Below, in pieces: positions 46,446 through 58,700 of a DNA stretch of 64,000 nucleotides. Made by a program: the position numbers and the translations under genes. The notes under the pieces were generated by a model. It worked only from the letters and a program-made list of their open reading frames with translations. It did not search any database and was not told where the DNA came from. Location: positions 81,660,188 to 81,724,187 of the forward strand of contig JBANSL010000013.1 in NCBI GenBank assembly GCA_037127255.1, in the 5' to 3' direction. Numbering within the stretch: position 1 is the first letter of the stretch; every line of letters begins with the position of its first letter. This DNA is from Persicaria tinctoria. Taxonomy: Eukaryota; Streptophyta; Magnoliopsida; Caryophyllales; Polygonaceae.

Positions 46446-49400
46446 CTAGGTTTCTGACGATTTCCGCTTCCTGTCAGGCACGGGAGCTGCAGCATTTGAC
46501 TGGGCTTCACCATAAACTGATCTGCCATTTGCGTAAAAAAGATGATACTAAATTGCATGGAGCCACATGATGTACAGAGGATCAACTTAGAAATAAACTA
46601 GGCATCAACTTACCCGCAAGTTGAACACTTCTTGTGATGCTTACAAAATATTGATAGGCAAACAGAGCATATGTATCCCATGTCAATTGTGTTTTTGTGA
46701 CAAAAACACCTACAAAGTTGCAAATTTTCAAAATACCAAATCACAAATAGTAGTTAGCTGACCAGTGTTCATCAAAGTGAAGATCCTCGAGGAATCCAAA
46801 TGAAGTGGTAAGTGCTAAATTCATGACTCTGCATGAGCTAAGCAATATTTTTTTCGGGTTAAATCCCTCTATGGTCCTTGAACTTTGGAAAAAGTTACAA
46901 GCAAGCCCATGGCCAAAACAATCCCATTGTTTCAAGGAATTTTAAGGATCTGTTTGCAAGCTTCTCCAAAGTTCAATAACTTTTATTGAACAAAAAAAAA
47001 AAAAAGGTTCAGAAGCCCGTTTGAAACTTTTTCCAAAGTTTAGGGACTTTTATTGTAAAAAAAAGAGTCCATGGGCGCGTTTGTAACTTTATGCAATGTT
47101 TAGGGACCATAGATGAATTTTAACCCATTTTATTTCCCTTCAAAGAAATGAATTTGACAATTTACTACTAGTAAATTGAGTAGTATCAAATGACATTACA
47201 CAAATCTTGAAGATCATGATATAGACGAATCAACTTACGAGGCACGAAAATCAACACCAACTGGTTTAGGAAGTTGTAGGAAGTTGCGAGAGTGCAAGTC
47301 TGTCGCAAACACAGTCTGCATTTCACAAGCATGGCAGGCAACAACCAAACTGATCAAAAGCACGCAAAACTTGACAAAGATCGAATAGAAAAAGCTAAGT
47401 TTAAAATCATCATAATCATCTAAAAGTAAAACAGTTTGGTGTAACCTGTCCAAACACAATGCTAGATGCTTGGCAAGACATTAAGGTGCAACAATGGTAA
47501 CTCATCAACATCAACGGCTATGATTAAAATTTTGAAAAATGCTTTTCTCAAGCATTAACTTACCGATAGGTACTGAAATAGCCCATCCAGCATCAGTGGC
47601 TTCAAATAGACGCCGCCAGTTATGTAAGAGGCCTTTTCATCATAACATAGAAATAAGAATGAAGCTAAATGGGAAATGATGAAAAAGGAGAGAGGAAATG
47701 AAAAATCCTCTAACCTGCTGCAGCAAGGGAGAATGTTGTGAGCCTATAACACAAGAATCGACAGGAACCTGAATGGTAAAACATTGCATTTTCTTGGATA
47801 AGCTAAAGGATTTGAACAAACGATAATGCAATTAAGTTTTCTTAGAATATGTTGCAAACAGAGAACACTGTGTTATTTAAAATCATAATTCAACCCATAT
47901 CCAACTGAATGTCCAGAAGTTAGAAGCTAGAAACTAGCAGAAACAGGAACAATTACATTACCATGGAACGCTGGGCAGAAAATATAGCATTCATCACAGC
48001 AACGTATCTGCAAATAAGACGGGATGAGGAAAATACATAGAAAAATAACTAGAAGCTAAAAGGATGGATAAAAACATACTGCTCAGGTCCATCAGGAGAT
48101 CCATGCAAGCACAATATCTGGCATCAAGAAAGATAATTATTAAGTATCAATATAACAGCTTTTCCTTTAACTAAAGCATGAACAACTATTAAGATGTAAT
48201 TTGTTCTTCATGCTTTTTTTAAAGAAAAAGGAGGTTCAGAATCCAATGAAGCATAATATCTGGCATCAAGAAAGACACTCATCCTCTCAAAACTGGAGGT
48301 GATCAAGACAAAGGTACACTTAATAAGGAGTTAAGTGCTCATAGTATCTACTACACTACATTACTACAAGTGAGACGGACTTTGGTTGTAACAGCAAAGC
48401 TCCAATGTCGAGAAGATGAGAGTTCTGGGATGTTATATCCCTTCAAAGCTCTATGCTAGACTTGAAAAACGAAGGTATTTCGACATCGACTGACAATGCA
48501 TGCGTACATATGAACATGATCTAGAAATTCTAGTTACTTTGCTACTAGATAGTTTCGTAGATGTTAAGAGACGGTTTATGAATTTTCATGCGTACATATG
48601 AACATAATCTAGAGATTCTAGTCACTCTGCTACTGGATAGTTAGTTTCATAGATGTTAAGAGACGGTTTATGAATTTTCATGCCAGGATAAAGGTCCTTG
48701 TTTTGTCTAATGAACTAACATTTTTGTACTACAACCAAATCAAGCCAAGCAAAAGCACTTTTCAAACTATATTTCCCATAATAAGCAAATGCCTTTCACA
48801 TAGATCAAGCCTACAAAAATTCTCAATTCTCCAAAAAGTTCACCCCAAATGGGAAAGCCAACACAAAAGACAAGCTAAAACCAAAATTTGACAGAAAAAT
48901 TAGTATTGTTTAATACTTACACGAGGTTGTGGATGGAGCGGACCTGACCGAAAAACACGTTGTATATCTAATTCATCAATCAAATCAAGTAAAAGAATAT
49001 CACAATGAAGCAATGGACCAATCACATCAAAATTCAATTTTTGAAGATTAAACAAGTAAATGAACTTGGTAATGAACCATGGAAGGATACAACAAAGGGC
49101 CATTGACAAGGAACCAGATAAGAGGGAGGATCCAACATCATCAACCATGTCCTCAGAGTTCAAACCCTCATCCTTTTCTATGAAGTCTTCCAAATTCTGC
49201 AACAACTCAGAGCAAAAGGCAGGCGTTTTCCCATCACCAGCACTCTTCTTGGCTGACGCCTCTGACGTATCATAGATATAACCGCAGGAATTTTTCCCTG
49301 TGGCAATGACAACCACCTCGTTGAGTTGGTTTAGCAGCAGGATCGAGTTAAGGAATGCAAGGAACTGATTACAAGAAAGAGAGAGGAGTTAGAAATTCAG

Positions 49401-49688
49401 AGATTGGAAGAGAGGAATAGGATTGCTGGAGTTTGTGGAGGAGAAGAAAGGTTATACGTGAGAGAGGAAATCAGAGAAGCTGAAAGAAGAGGTCTCGGAC
49501 GCTGTCCAAAAGATAGGATTCGTGTCAAGTAGTATCACTAGGAGACTAACATCATCTGCAATGAGATTTGAACCAAATGGGCTATTGAAATAAGCTTACC
49601 TGATGGAGAAAATGTACAAGGGGGAGAAGAACAAGAAGAAAACAGAGGCAAACATACCAGTGTAGAGTTTGGAAGCAGCTGGAGCCAT
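46446..49688 (-). CDS. TFB4: TFIIH subunit 3, Tfb4/p34
   Basis: Core subunit of TFIIH, acting in RNA polymerase II initiation and nucleotide-excision repair; it pairs with p44/Ssl1. Eleven exons (minus): 49688-49658, 49555-49458, 49364-49091, 48967-48921, 48117-48080, 48007-47962, 47768-47715, 47632-47564, 47315-47239, 46709-46614, 46521-46446. All phases agree and give 301 aa, the family size. The N-terminal vWA-like domain has [57 protein letters not shown] and [20 protein letters not shown]. The C-end is a C4-type zinc domain ([20 protein letters not shown], then [14 protein letters not shown]) and a basic tail (PDRKRKSS). Confidence 0.93.
46856..47126. mobile_element. Inverted-repeat MITE in TFB4 intron 9
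   Basis: Inverted ends GGGTTAAATCCCTCTATGGT and (inverted) GGGTTAAAATTCATCTATGG, continuing over about 45 bp (AAAGTTACAA). The flanks are similar T-rich 9-10-mers that are not identical, so a Mutator-type duplication is only suggested. Confidence 0.6.
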
Positions 49689-51138
49689 CGCTGTGTTTAC
49701 CTTGCCCATTTGCTGAGCCACTCACATTGATGTTTGCAAATGGCTAAATGCAACACAAAAATAGAATCAGAATTCTAGGATCAAGATCATCAAGGAAGGT
49801 TACTCCAGATTCAATTGAAAGATGGGATTAGTGGATCATAAAATCATATGAATTTAATAAGAATAATATAGCAAAGAGTAAAGACATTGATATGCCAAAA
49901 AGTAACTATACTTGAAATTAAAGAAAAGTTCTAAGTATGTCTTACATTTCATATTACAAATATACTCTACTACTAAATCAAACAGCAAGAGCAACTACAA
50001 AGCGATAACAAAAACTATTTTCAATATTCAGGCTTCAGCAAGAAACCAACAACAAGATAATGATTAATGCTAAATTAACATCACCATAAAGTCAATAGCT
50101 GTATTGAGACTTGAGGGCTATCACCATACACCAAATTGCCAAATCAACTTAATATGACGAAACAGATATTTAACATTTAAAATGACGTAAAGCAAATTTG
50201 AATCAACAAGTTTGAGCCTATATCCAACTCAACAATTCAAAATTGTTTAATGACACACATTCTCCGGTGCACTCATTCATCCAAGTTATCAAAACCAAAA
50301 GAGGAGGCAGAGATGAAGAGGAAGTGACTAAGTGAGGAAGGTTAAATTGAGTATTGACTAACTAGAAAGAGATGTCACACCACTAGAAGCCAGCCAACAC
50401 AGCAACACCACACCATTTGAGTTTAAAGGAAGGTAGGGATCATTTTGTCATGAGATGCTAAGCTGAGGAAGGATGGAAACACTTTTTTTTACTGGATTTA
50501 GTTCACACATAAAAAATTTGGTAAAATAACAATAAAGTTGGTAGGCAAACAAACAAAAATACACTTATACCCCTAATTATTACTCTACTTTTTACTTTCT
50601 TGAAAACTACAACTACCACCTATCTAATCATTACAAGGGCAATTTTGTAAAGTGGATGACAAAATACCTAAAATGACATGTTTTTCTTAACAAGATTTAC
50701 ATCCTACAACGACATGTTTTTCTTAACGGAGGGAGTATGAGGTTGAGTACTTCATGTTCTAGCTAATTTTTTTTGACGTCTGGTATGGCTAAGTCCACCC
50801 ACCATGCTCGTGTGCTAATCAGGCAAAGGCATATGAGGTAGACTATCAATTGCATTCTGTCCTTTTTAAGTTTTGTATTTCTTATGCATTTTTACATGTC
50901 AAGTCTTACAGCTTTGAACGTTTGTACTTCTGTTAATTGTCTTGGTAAAATAACATTGAAATTTCCAGAGCCTCAAATTGCACCCTAGGTTCTATGTGAA
51001 TTGTTGTGTTGTGACTTTGTAGTGATTCATCTTGAATCAAACTAATGAATGATAATTGACATCTACTTATTATTCAGTACTGTGTTTTTTAAACCTTGTT
51101 TCCCAACACATTTTATTATCCGTGTCTTTTGGTGTGCA
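49689..51138. other. TFB4 upstream region, intergenic
   Basis: No gene seen. A Stowaway-type end (AACGGAGGGAGTA) lies at about 50727-50739, with the near-repeated word GACATGTTTTTCTTAAC upstream of it. Confidence 0.5.
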
Positions 51139-51211
51139 GGGTTGGAAGGCTGGTGGTTAACATCCCCTCTTTCATGGTGAGGGTGACTCTCAGAAGCACG
51201 AGAAGTTGTAA
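51139..51211 (+). pseudogene. Fragment of 40S ribosomal protein S9 gene
   Basis: After TGTGTGCAG (acceptor-like) the frame reads VGRLVVNIPSFMVRV. The next frame then reads DSQKHEK. Together these resemble the end region of cytosolic S9 (VG--VVN-PSFMVRVDSQKH) with one base missing at the Val-Asp junction. No other S9 sequence is visible nearby. A retained intron edge suggests a DNA-level copy, not a processed one. Confidence 0.55.
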
Positions 51212-52794
51212 GGAGTGAAATTAATATAATAACTCAAATAGGCCTAATTTTTCCTATTAGGCATTTCATCAAACATATGGAATGCATCCTCAAGTTACAA
51301 GCATAAGCCAATATCAACAGTTTTCACTCGATCAATATCACACAATTTCATAAATTTCTGCATCCAATTAGTAGATTTTGAAGTCATTGGAATTTCAGAA
51401 CTACTAGTTTACCCACTGATTTCAAAATAAAGCTCAAATCCAAATCATTTCCATCTACTTTAGGAAAAAATCAAACTTCAAAGGCACATCAAATTCAGAA
51501 AAGGAATATGACAAGGGTGAGAAATTAAGGGAAATCATTAGTAAAAAGGAGCCACCTAATGAAGCAGTGGCCGACTAACTTCTCCTAGCATATGCAAGGA
51601 ATTAGGATACTCCATCACTTTCAAGTATTTCAAATTGAATTGAAAATCTAATTCATAATGCATAAACTTTAACATAGGAAATTGGAAATGTACCTTTGAA
51701 TCAAAACTCAAGAGGTTAATCAATCCTGAATCCTTGAAAAAGGTGGGCGGCCAACCGGGGCTGAAGTTTGCCGGCGTCGATGTCGAACAGTCGAAGGCGG
51801 GCGGAGGCCGGTGGAGAGCCGGACGAGGAGAGGAGGGACTGGATTCGCCTGTCTCCTGCCTGTCTGCGTTTGAAAAAAAAATCGAACAGATAGGGTTTTA
51901 TTCCAAATATGAAGGGAAAATAAAAGTGCAGAAAATGAGAGTCGAACCCGAGACCTTTCTTATCCAACCCATACAGTCTCAGCGCCTCTGTCCTCTTCAC
52001 ACTGACCTTCGTCGCGCTCTCTCTCCCCCCCCCCCCCCCGGTTTCAGATCCAACCGCCACTGTTGTCGACGACAACGCATTCGCCGCTTCCCTGGCCTTT
52101 TCTCGCTCCCCATCCGACGCCGACAGGGGGTTTCCAGCTGCTGGGGTACGCTTTGTGTTTGATTTTCGATTCTCACTTCTAGCGTTCAATGTCTTATTGC
52201 TCGTCGTTGCTTATGCTGAAATTGACGGCCTTTTATGCTCAAATCTGTTGGATTCTTCATTGATTTGGTTTATGCTGACATTTTTTGTCTTATTGTGTTT
52301 GATTTTGCTTAAATTTATTGTGTTCTGTGCTCAAATTTTGGTGGATTATCTTGTATCTGCTGAAATTGAATTTCTGTGTTTTATGTTTGTGCTTTTTGTT
52401 TGTTTTTTTTACTGTCGATTTCTTTAGTTTGTTGTTGAAATTTAGTGTAGAACTCAGAGAGTAGTTTTGCTAGTAAGTGTTATTGTAAAAATGTATTGTA
52501 CATTGAAGAAAATGAGAGATTCTGATCATTCTTATTCTGTTCTGTGCTAGTTTGCATCTTCAACTAAGTATGTCTACTATGCAATACCATGCTTCATTAT
52601 CCACCAAAGGACAATTTGTTTTTAGAGTTCCTTCCCGTTATCTTTTAACTTTTACCGTGTACGGAATATGTTCTGCTTCAATTTTATTTCAATAAAATAA
52701 AATTCTCTTCAGCTGTTGATCTGTTTCCATTTTTAGATGTGTGTTGGGAATTCTACCAACTTAGTACCATAAGAAGTGGAGGAAAACTTCTCAA
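51212..52794 (+). other. GPAA1 upstream region, possible 5' UTR
   Basis: The GC-rich patch 51740-52150 with a C-run (52026-52039) and long overlapping frames on both strands resembles a promoter/5' UTR, not a gene. It probably includes the GPAA1 transcription start and a 5' UTR intron starting near 52146 (CTGGGGTACG). The TTAG/CAG choices before the ATG are uncertain. Confidence 0.4.
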
Positions 52795-55700
52795 ATGGCT
52801 GAATCAAAGGTCAAACCTCGTCCCATTGTGCGCCTGGTAGTTCTTCTCATGTCTCATCGCATCATTGTCAGGTTCCCTTCTTCCTCTTCACACTCTCTCT
52901 CTCTCTCTCTCTCTCTGGTTGGTTCATATATGTTATAATTAGTTTGCTGTACTTATTTTTTGAAGCAAACTGGAAAGTGGCCCTGTTAACGTTGCTTTGT
53001 TTAATTGCAACTGTTCTGTTTATATATATTTTTTAAAATTTTGTTTCAGCTTCCTTTGCTGTCTTTCTGGGATTATTGGCCTCTTGCTTTTGCCTGCATT
53101 AGCGAAGAACACTTACATTTCGGAGAATGCACTTATGCCTGGTCAGTCAATCCCCTCTTTACCCTGAAAGCAGTATGCTGTTGTTAATTCTGAGTTATTC
53201 AAGCATCATTTTGGTGTTTGGGCTGTGCAAGCAATTAAGTGTTTGGTGCATGGTTTATCTGTTAAGAATGGGGCATCGGAGCATGGGATATAAGTTTAGT
53301 TCATTCTCAGATCTTTATATATTATTATACATAGGAGCATGGGATAAAAGCTTTCTATCAATAGGCTATTATACATATTTCAATGATGTCTGTGGTAAGA
53401 AGGTAGCAATTGCTAGCATGCAGATATTCAAACTTTTTTTTTGTTAAATTGCTTATTTTATATTTTAGTGGTTATACCGGTATATTAGATTATCTCTTTG
53501 TCTTGTTTCACTAATATTTTGGTTTGAGCTAACACAGGCTCTGCAACGTCTATGCTCTCAAGCCTTGAAGTTTCAGAAGCAAGTAATTTGGTGTCAGACA
53601 TACTGGGGCTGGATCTGGAAGCCAAGAGTTCAGGAAGGTATGTGCTGTGTCTATTTAGATCTTGCACTTTATCTCACATTACTTGCATTCTTCTCCGATG
53701 GCATTGTTTAGTATATCAATAACTTGGATGTCTTGTTGATTGCTGAATCAATATGGCCCTAGAACTTCCAGTGCAACGATGGACTTTGTTTGACTCTTTT
53801 TATCGGTGATTGATTAACTGGGGAGTTTTTATGAAAATAGGTTGTGAAACAGGACTTATCTTCATTGATTTTGTGTAGTTTTAGAGAAATGTGTGACTTA
53901 AGAGCTCATTGCCTTCTTTCTTTGACACACATTTGCATATAAAATCGCTAAGTCTTCTATTGAATTAGTGAAGTGGTTCCTAAAATGTGAGTTATTAGGG
54001 GCAAATATTTGAGTCATCCAAATAGCCATGTGTCTTGGGGCGTTTGAGATAGAGATTGGACTCTTTTGTATGCAAGTATGTGGGCTCTATCTCACTTCCA
54101 GAAGCTTCAATACTTTATTAGGTAAAAAGAGTTTCAATATGATATGACCCATGGCCTCATGTAATGTAACTGTATGTGAGCAGGTGTTCTGAAGGGTCCG
54201 GAATGTTATCTTTTAGAACATCCAAGCAAGGCCAAGCCTTACTGATAGAGGGCGAACTGTTTCTCTACTAGAGGTTTCTACAAGTACATGCAGTCAAGTA
54301 AATGGCAATACAACCTGATAAATCACATCAAATTGAATTGGGAAAAACTTCTACAAGTTTTGCCTTCTACAGTTCTACCCATTATTGCCAACTTTCAAAT
54401 TGATGGAAGTTTGAAGCGACCTTCCCTTTGACCTCTTAGTATCTTAATCCGACCTCTAAAACTTAAAACCAAGTGCTCATCGAATTGTAACTGTGGGAAA
54501 TCTTTCACTGAGCTGAATACAGTAATTCTTGTTACCTTCTTCATAAAAAAAAGGAGCATAAACAAGTTTTGCTTGAAGAGATTCAAGCAACAATGCTTCC
54601 CTTTGACCTCTTAATATCTTTATCCGACCTGTAAAACTTAAAACCAAGTGCTTGTTGAATTGGTGAGTGGGTTCTTTCACTAATCTGAATATAGTTATCT
54701 TCTTTACGAAAAATGAGCATCAACAAATATTGTTTAAAAAGGATGAAACAGCAACTCTAGCTTTATAAATTGTTTATTTTTCTCCTTTCTATCAAGGCTT
54801 CTTCTTTCTCTCTTTTGTTGTAATTATTTTGCAAAAATTATCTAGTGTTGTCTTTTGGTCAGGTAGTAGCCTCATTTCAAGCATGATTAAAATCATTAAA
54901 TACACAAGTTGGATGTTAAGAAGGAATCCTAGAGAAGCCCGTAAATCATCCTCTAGGTTTCTAACAAAATCTGCAATATGTAGAAAATCAGAAAACTAAG
55001 CAGCATCATATCAAGTTGAAGACACTTGGTTTTACGCTGTTCAAGGAAGCGGAAAGTTAGAGAGAGAAACTCTCAAGGAAGGGCTTGCCCTTGCCTGCTT
55101 CTCCCCTTGCCTTGGCCGGGCTTTCTTCACCCATTGCCATGGTTTTCGGCGAGGCCCGTGCCTCCCGGTGACCCTATCGCGCCCTATTGTTTTACTGCCT
55201 GATTGTTCCACCATTTATCCCACACAAATCGCCCAAAAGAAACCAAGTTTGAGCCGAAATTGATAAACCCAGGAGAAGCGTTGCCACCGAAAGCGTCAGT
55301 TCTCCGGCCAGTGGGTGCTCCGGCGGTGCCGCCTCCTGTTCGTCGGTACCCTCCACCTTCTTTGCTTCCTGATCCACTTGGTTGTGAGCCAGATCCGTTC
55401 CTTTCGGGTCCAGATCTGGTTTGTACCATTCATCGTCGTTCTCGTTTGTGTGCTTCCTCAAAGCTTGTTCCCCTAGATCTGTGCTTTCATGGCGCTCGTT
55501 TCCCCTTTGGATTTGGTATTGTATTCTTCCTCTCTTGCCCTAACCTTTCCTTCTTCTGATTTCTGATCTTTCTTTAGCTTATTTTCTTCGTCTCTTTCCT
55601 CCGACCTTCCAGCTCACTCCCTGCTTCCTTTCTTACCTATTTTGAGAGTCGACTTGCGCTCCGCGCTCTTTTCCTTCCCCCTAACCAAATCCAGTTCTCT

Positions 55701-58700
55701 ACTTTGAGGGTCGACTCCCTCCTGTGTCGTTTGTTGCTTCCTCTCTCTGCCTTCTTCTTCGGTGTCCTTTTCTGTCTGGTTTGAGAGTCTTCTCGTGCTC
55801 CGCGTTCCTCTCCTTTGCTGTGTGCTGTTCTGCTTTCGTTGTTTTGAGAGTCATCTCTTGCTCCGTGTGTTTTCTTCTCTTTTTTTAGTCTGTTTCCAAG
55901 CCTTTTGGTTGCCAATTGCCATTGCTGAACTAAGCTGTTGTTTTGAGAGTCGTTCGGCCCCCCTTTGAGTATTGAATCTTCAAACTGCCCCTCGGTACCG
56001 AGCTCCGGCGTCAGCCCCCCTCGGTATCGAGATCATAGCCTCTTCTGAGCGTCTCCTATAGGCAGACTTCGGTACTAAGCTCCATCAACTTTCTTCCTTG
56101 ATACCGACCCTTTTGGTCTCCCTCCGAGCTTTGTCTTCCTGACGGGGAGCTCCGCGATTTGCTTGGGCTCCCCGTCGGGTCTCCATCTTTGCTTCTGGCT
56201 CCCCCTTTTGCCTGCCCCAGTCGGATTCCCTTCTGATTGCTGCTCCTGCTTGGTTGAATGTTTTGATGTTTTTCTTCTTTGTCGTTACCGCGACCGCGGC
56301 TGCGAATGACATCGCACACCCCATGACTGTTCCCACCTGCTGCTGCGACCTCTTTGGTTGCTTCAGCGATTGCCCCACAAAACGTACTCGCGGCCGCGTT
56401 TGACGTCCACCTGCGCCCGCGACTACCCTGCCGCGGCTGTGAATAGCTATGCTCACAGTCTCGACTCTCCTAGTCGTGGCTGCAACTGAACTCTCCCGCT
56501 GACGCGTTCTCTTTTGCGTTTCAGCTATTGCTACCTTGCTGCAGCCACGCCCCAATGCCCAGACTGGTTGAATGATCCAACTGCAGCCTATTGAGTAGGA
56601 TTTTGCTTTAGGTGTGCATGCGCGTTTATGTTTTGTAGGATGATTTTCTCGGATGGTTATCATGTACTTTTGTAGGATGGTTGTAGGGGCCTGCGTGTCT
56701 CAGTTATTGCCTAGGTTCGTACTTGGGGTTTGCAACCTTGAGTAGGACCCATTGTCGGTTCTCCTAGTTAAGTCCTCGGGCCTAACCAGGGGTGACCCTT
56801 CTTTTTCATTTCCGCACTTCTTATGTAAAATATATATTATTAATACAATTTTAACCTTAAAATCAAAAAAAAAAGTTGAAGACACTTGAATTATGTGTCC
56901 TTGAATCTTCAACCCAACCTGTGATTCTTCTTAGTGTCTCACCCCTGGGCAATGCCAGTGGACTATGACTTATTGTGTCTCATTATACTTTTCTTGAAAT
57001 TGTGACTAGACTTGCACCAACTTATGCAGGAGCCCTGATCTCCCTGCCAAAGAGAGAAGGGGAATCAATATCACTTAAATTTAAATAGATCAAGCATAAC
57101 CGAGGTATATCCCTCACCCTTCCCCCTTCTAGTGTCACCTCCTTTCCTTAGTACCACTTCTTTTCTTTAAACTAGGACAAAGATTTGTATTTTGTAACAT
57201 CTTCTGTTCATTCTGAAGGGAGCTCAAGATATTGAAAATAGCTTAGCAAAATAGCTCTAGATTAGTGAATTTGGCAAAACTTAATTCAAGATAAAGTGAT
57301 AAATGAAGTTCTCATGGAATGTAATGTGATAGGGTGGCGCTGGAAATTTAAAATTCGTTGTTAATTTTTATGTAGGGAAGGTCTACGTATTCGATGTATA
57401 TGATTTTTTAGTTCTTCTGTTTGTAATAAGTTTCTTCTCTATTGCCTCTTATTTTCTACTCCCTCCGTTCGTTTATAATTGACGCTTTGGATGTAAATTG
57501 AAGTTTTAATTTAATTGACGTTCTCTCGTGGATAGTGGGTTGATGTAGACATATTTGCAGAGAGAGGGGGGTTTCCTCATTACTTTTTGCAGTAAAAATA
57601 AAATACTTTAATTTTATGTGAGGGAGATTTTTCCTCAGTACTGTTTGCATAGAGTTTGAAGAGTTTCCTTCCTTTACTTTAAGTGGTCTTTTGCATTTCC
57701 TTAATTATCGAGCTTTTTGTTGAAGCGTCAATTATAAACGAACGGAGGGAGTAAATTAGTATCTTTTGGCTTTTGCTTTCTAAACATTCCATATATGTGT
57801 TAAATGGAAACATGCTTTGTTGAGTTGGTTGGATGAAAATATGTTGTCGACTTTTACCCATATTTATACCATGCATATACTATATATTACAATTGTCATG
57901 CACACTTCCCTTTTTTCTCCTTTTTCTCTATCTTTTTAGAATAAGGAGAAGAAAAGGATTGTTTTTTTCATCTTTACTATGTCTTGCTTGACATTACTTT
58001 TTTGCATATTTTATAGCTTACTTTTCTGAGTTATTATGACGTACTCCCACATACTCCCTCTGATCATTTTTATTAGGCTTTGAAGAGTATTGCACAATTC
58101 AAAAGGGAACAAAATTAAACTTTAACACCTCTATCTAATTCATAATGTAGTCTCTTCCCAAGATTATGGAGAAAGTGTAGCAATTTAGAATGCCCCAAAG
58201 ATAGATTAGCCAATGAAAAGGTATTTTAAGTGTTTCTTATTCAATGGGATAGAAAAAAAAGGAATTGGGAAGCATGTTTGATTAATATAAATAAATTAAA
58301 AGAAAAAAAAAACTCCATTTACTAAAGCACCTTATACTGTAGATTAAATATCACCTTCTAAAATACCTTATAAATATGATCAGACGGAATAATATTTATA
58401 TATGTGATGTGTTTTTGGTTATGACATAATATACCTAACATTTTTGCGCGTTATTGCATGCTTAAATGAACTCTCTTTGTTCGCTTCTAATACTCTCATT
58501 ACTTTGGTTCTTTTGTGATAATTTACTGCAGAGAAATATCCATACTGTTAGCAGACCGTATTGCCAGGCTAGGTGCTGAAGTTGGTCAATTCCAGGCTTA
58601 TCCACAGCCCAGCAAGTTTCATCCTCTGAATTTCTTTTCGAATGCTGGTCCTGAGTCGATCCAAGGTAACATGACTTGTGCGTCCCGTGCGATTAGTACT

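Noticed and set aside
51716..52189. 157-aa minus-strand frame and 142-aa plus-strand frame upstream of GPAA1
   Set aside because: Both run through a C-run and microsatellite-like promoter/5' UTR sequence; no homology seen. More likely regulatory or UTR.
55203..56663. Open frames in both directions within the retroposon
   Set aside because: No known domain, interrupted, and Arg/Pro-rich from GC content; kept as non-coding retroposon.
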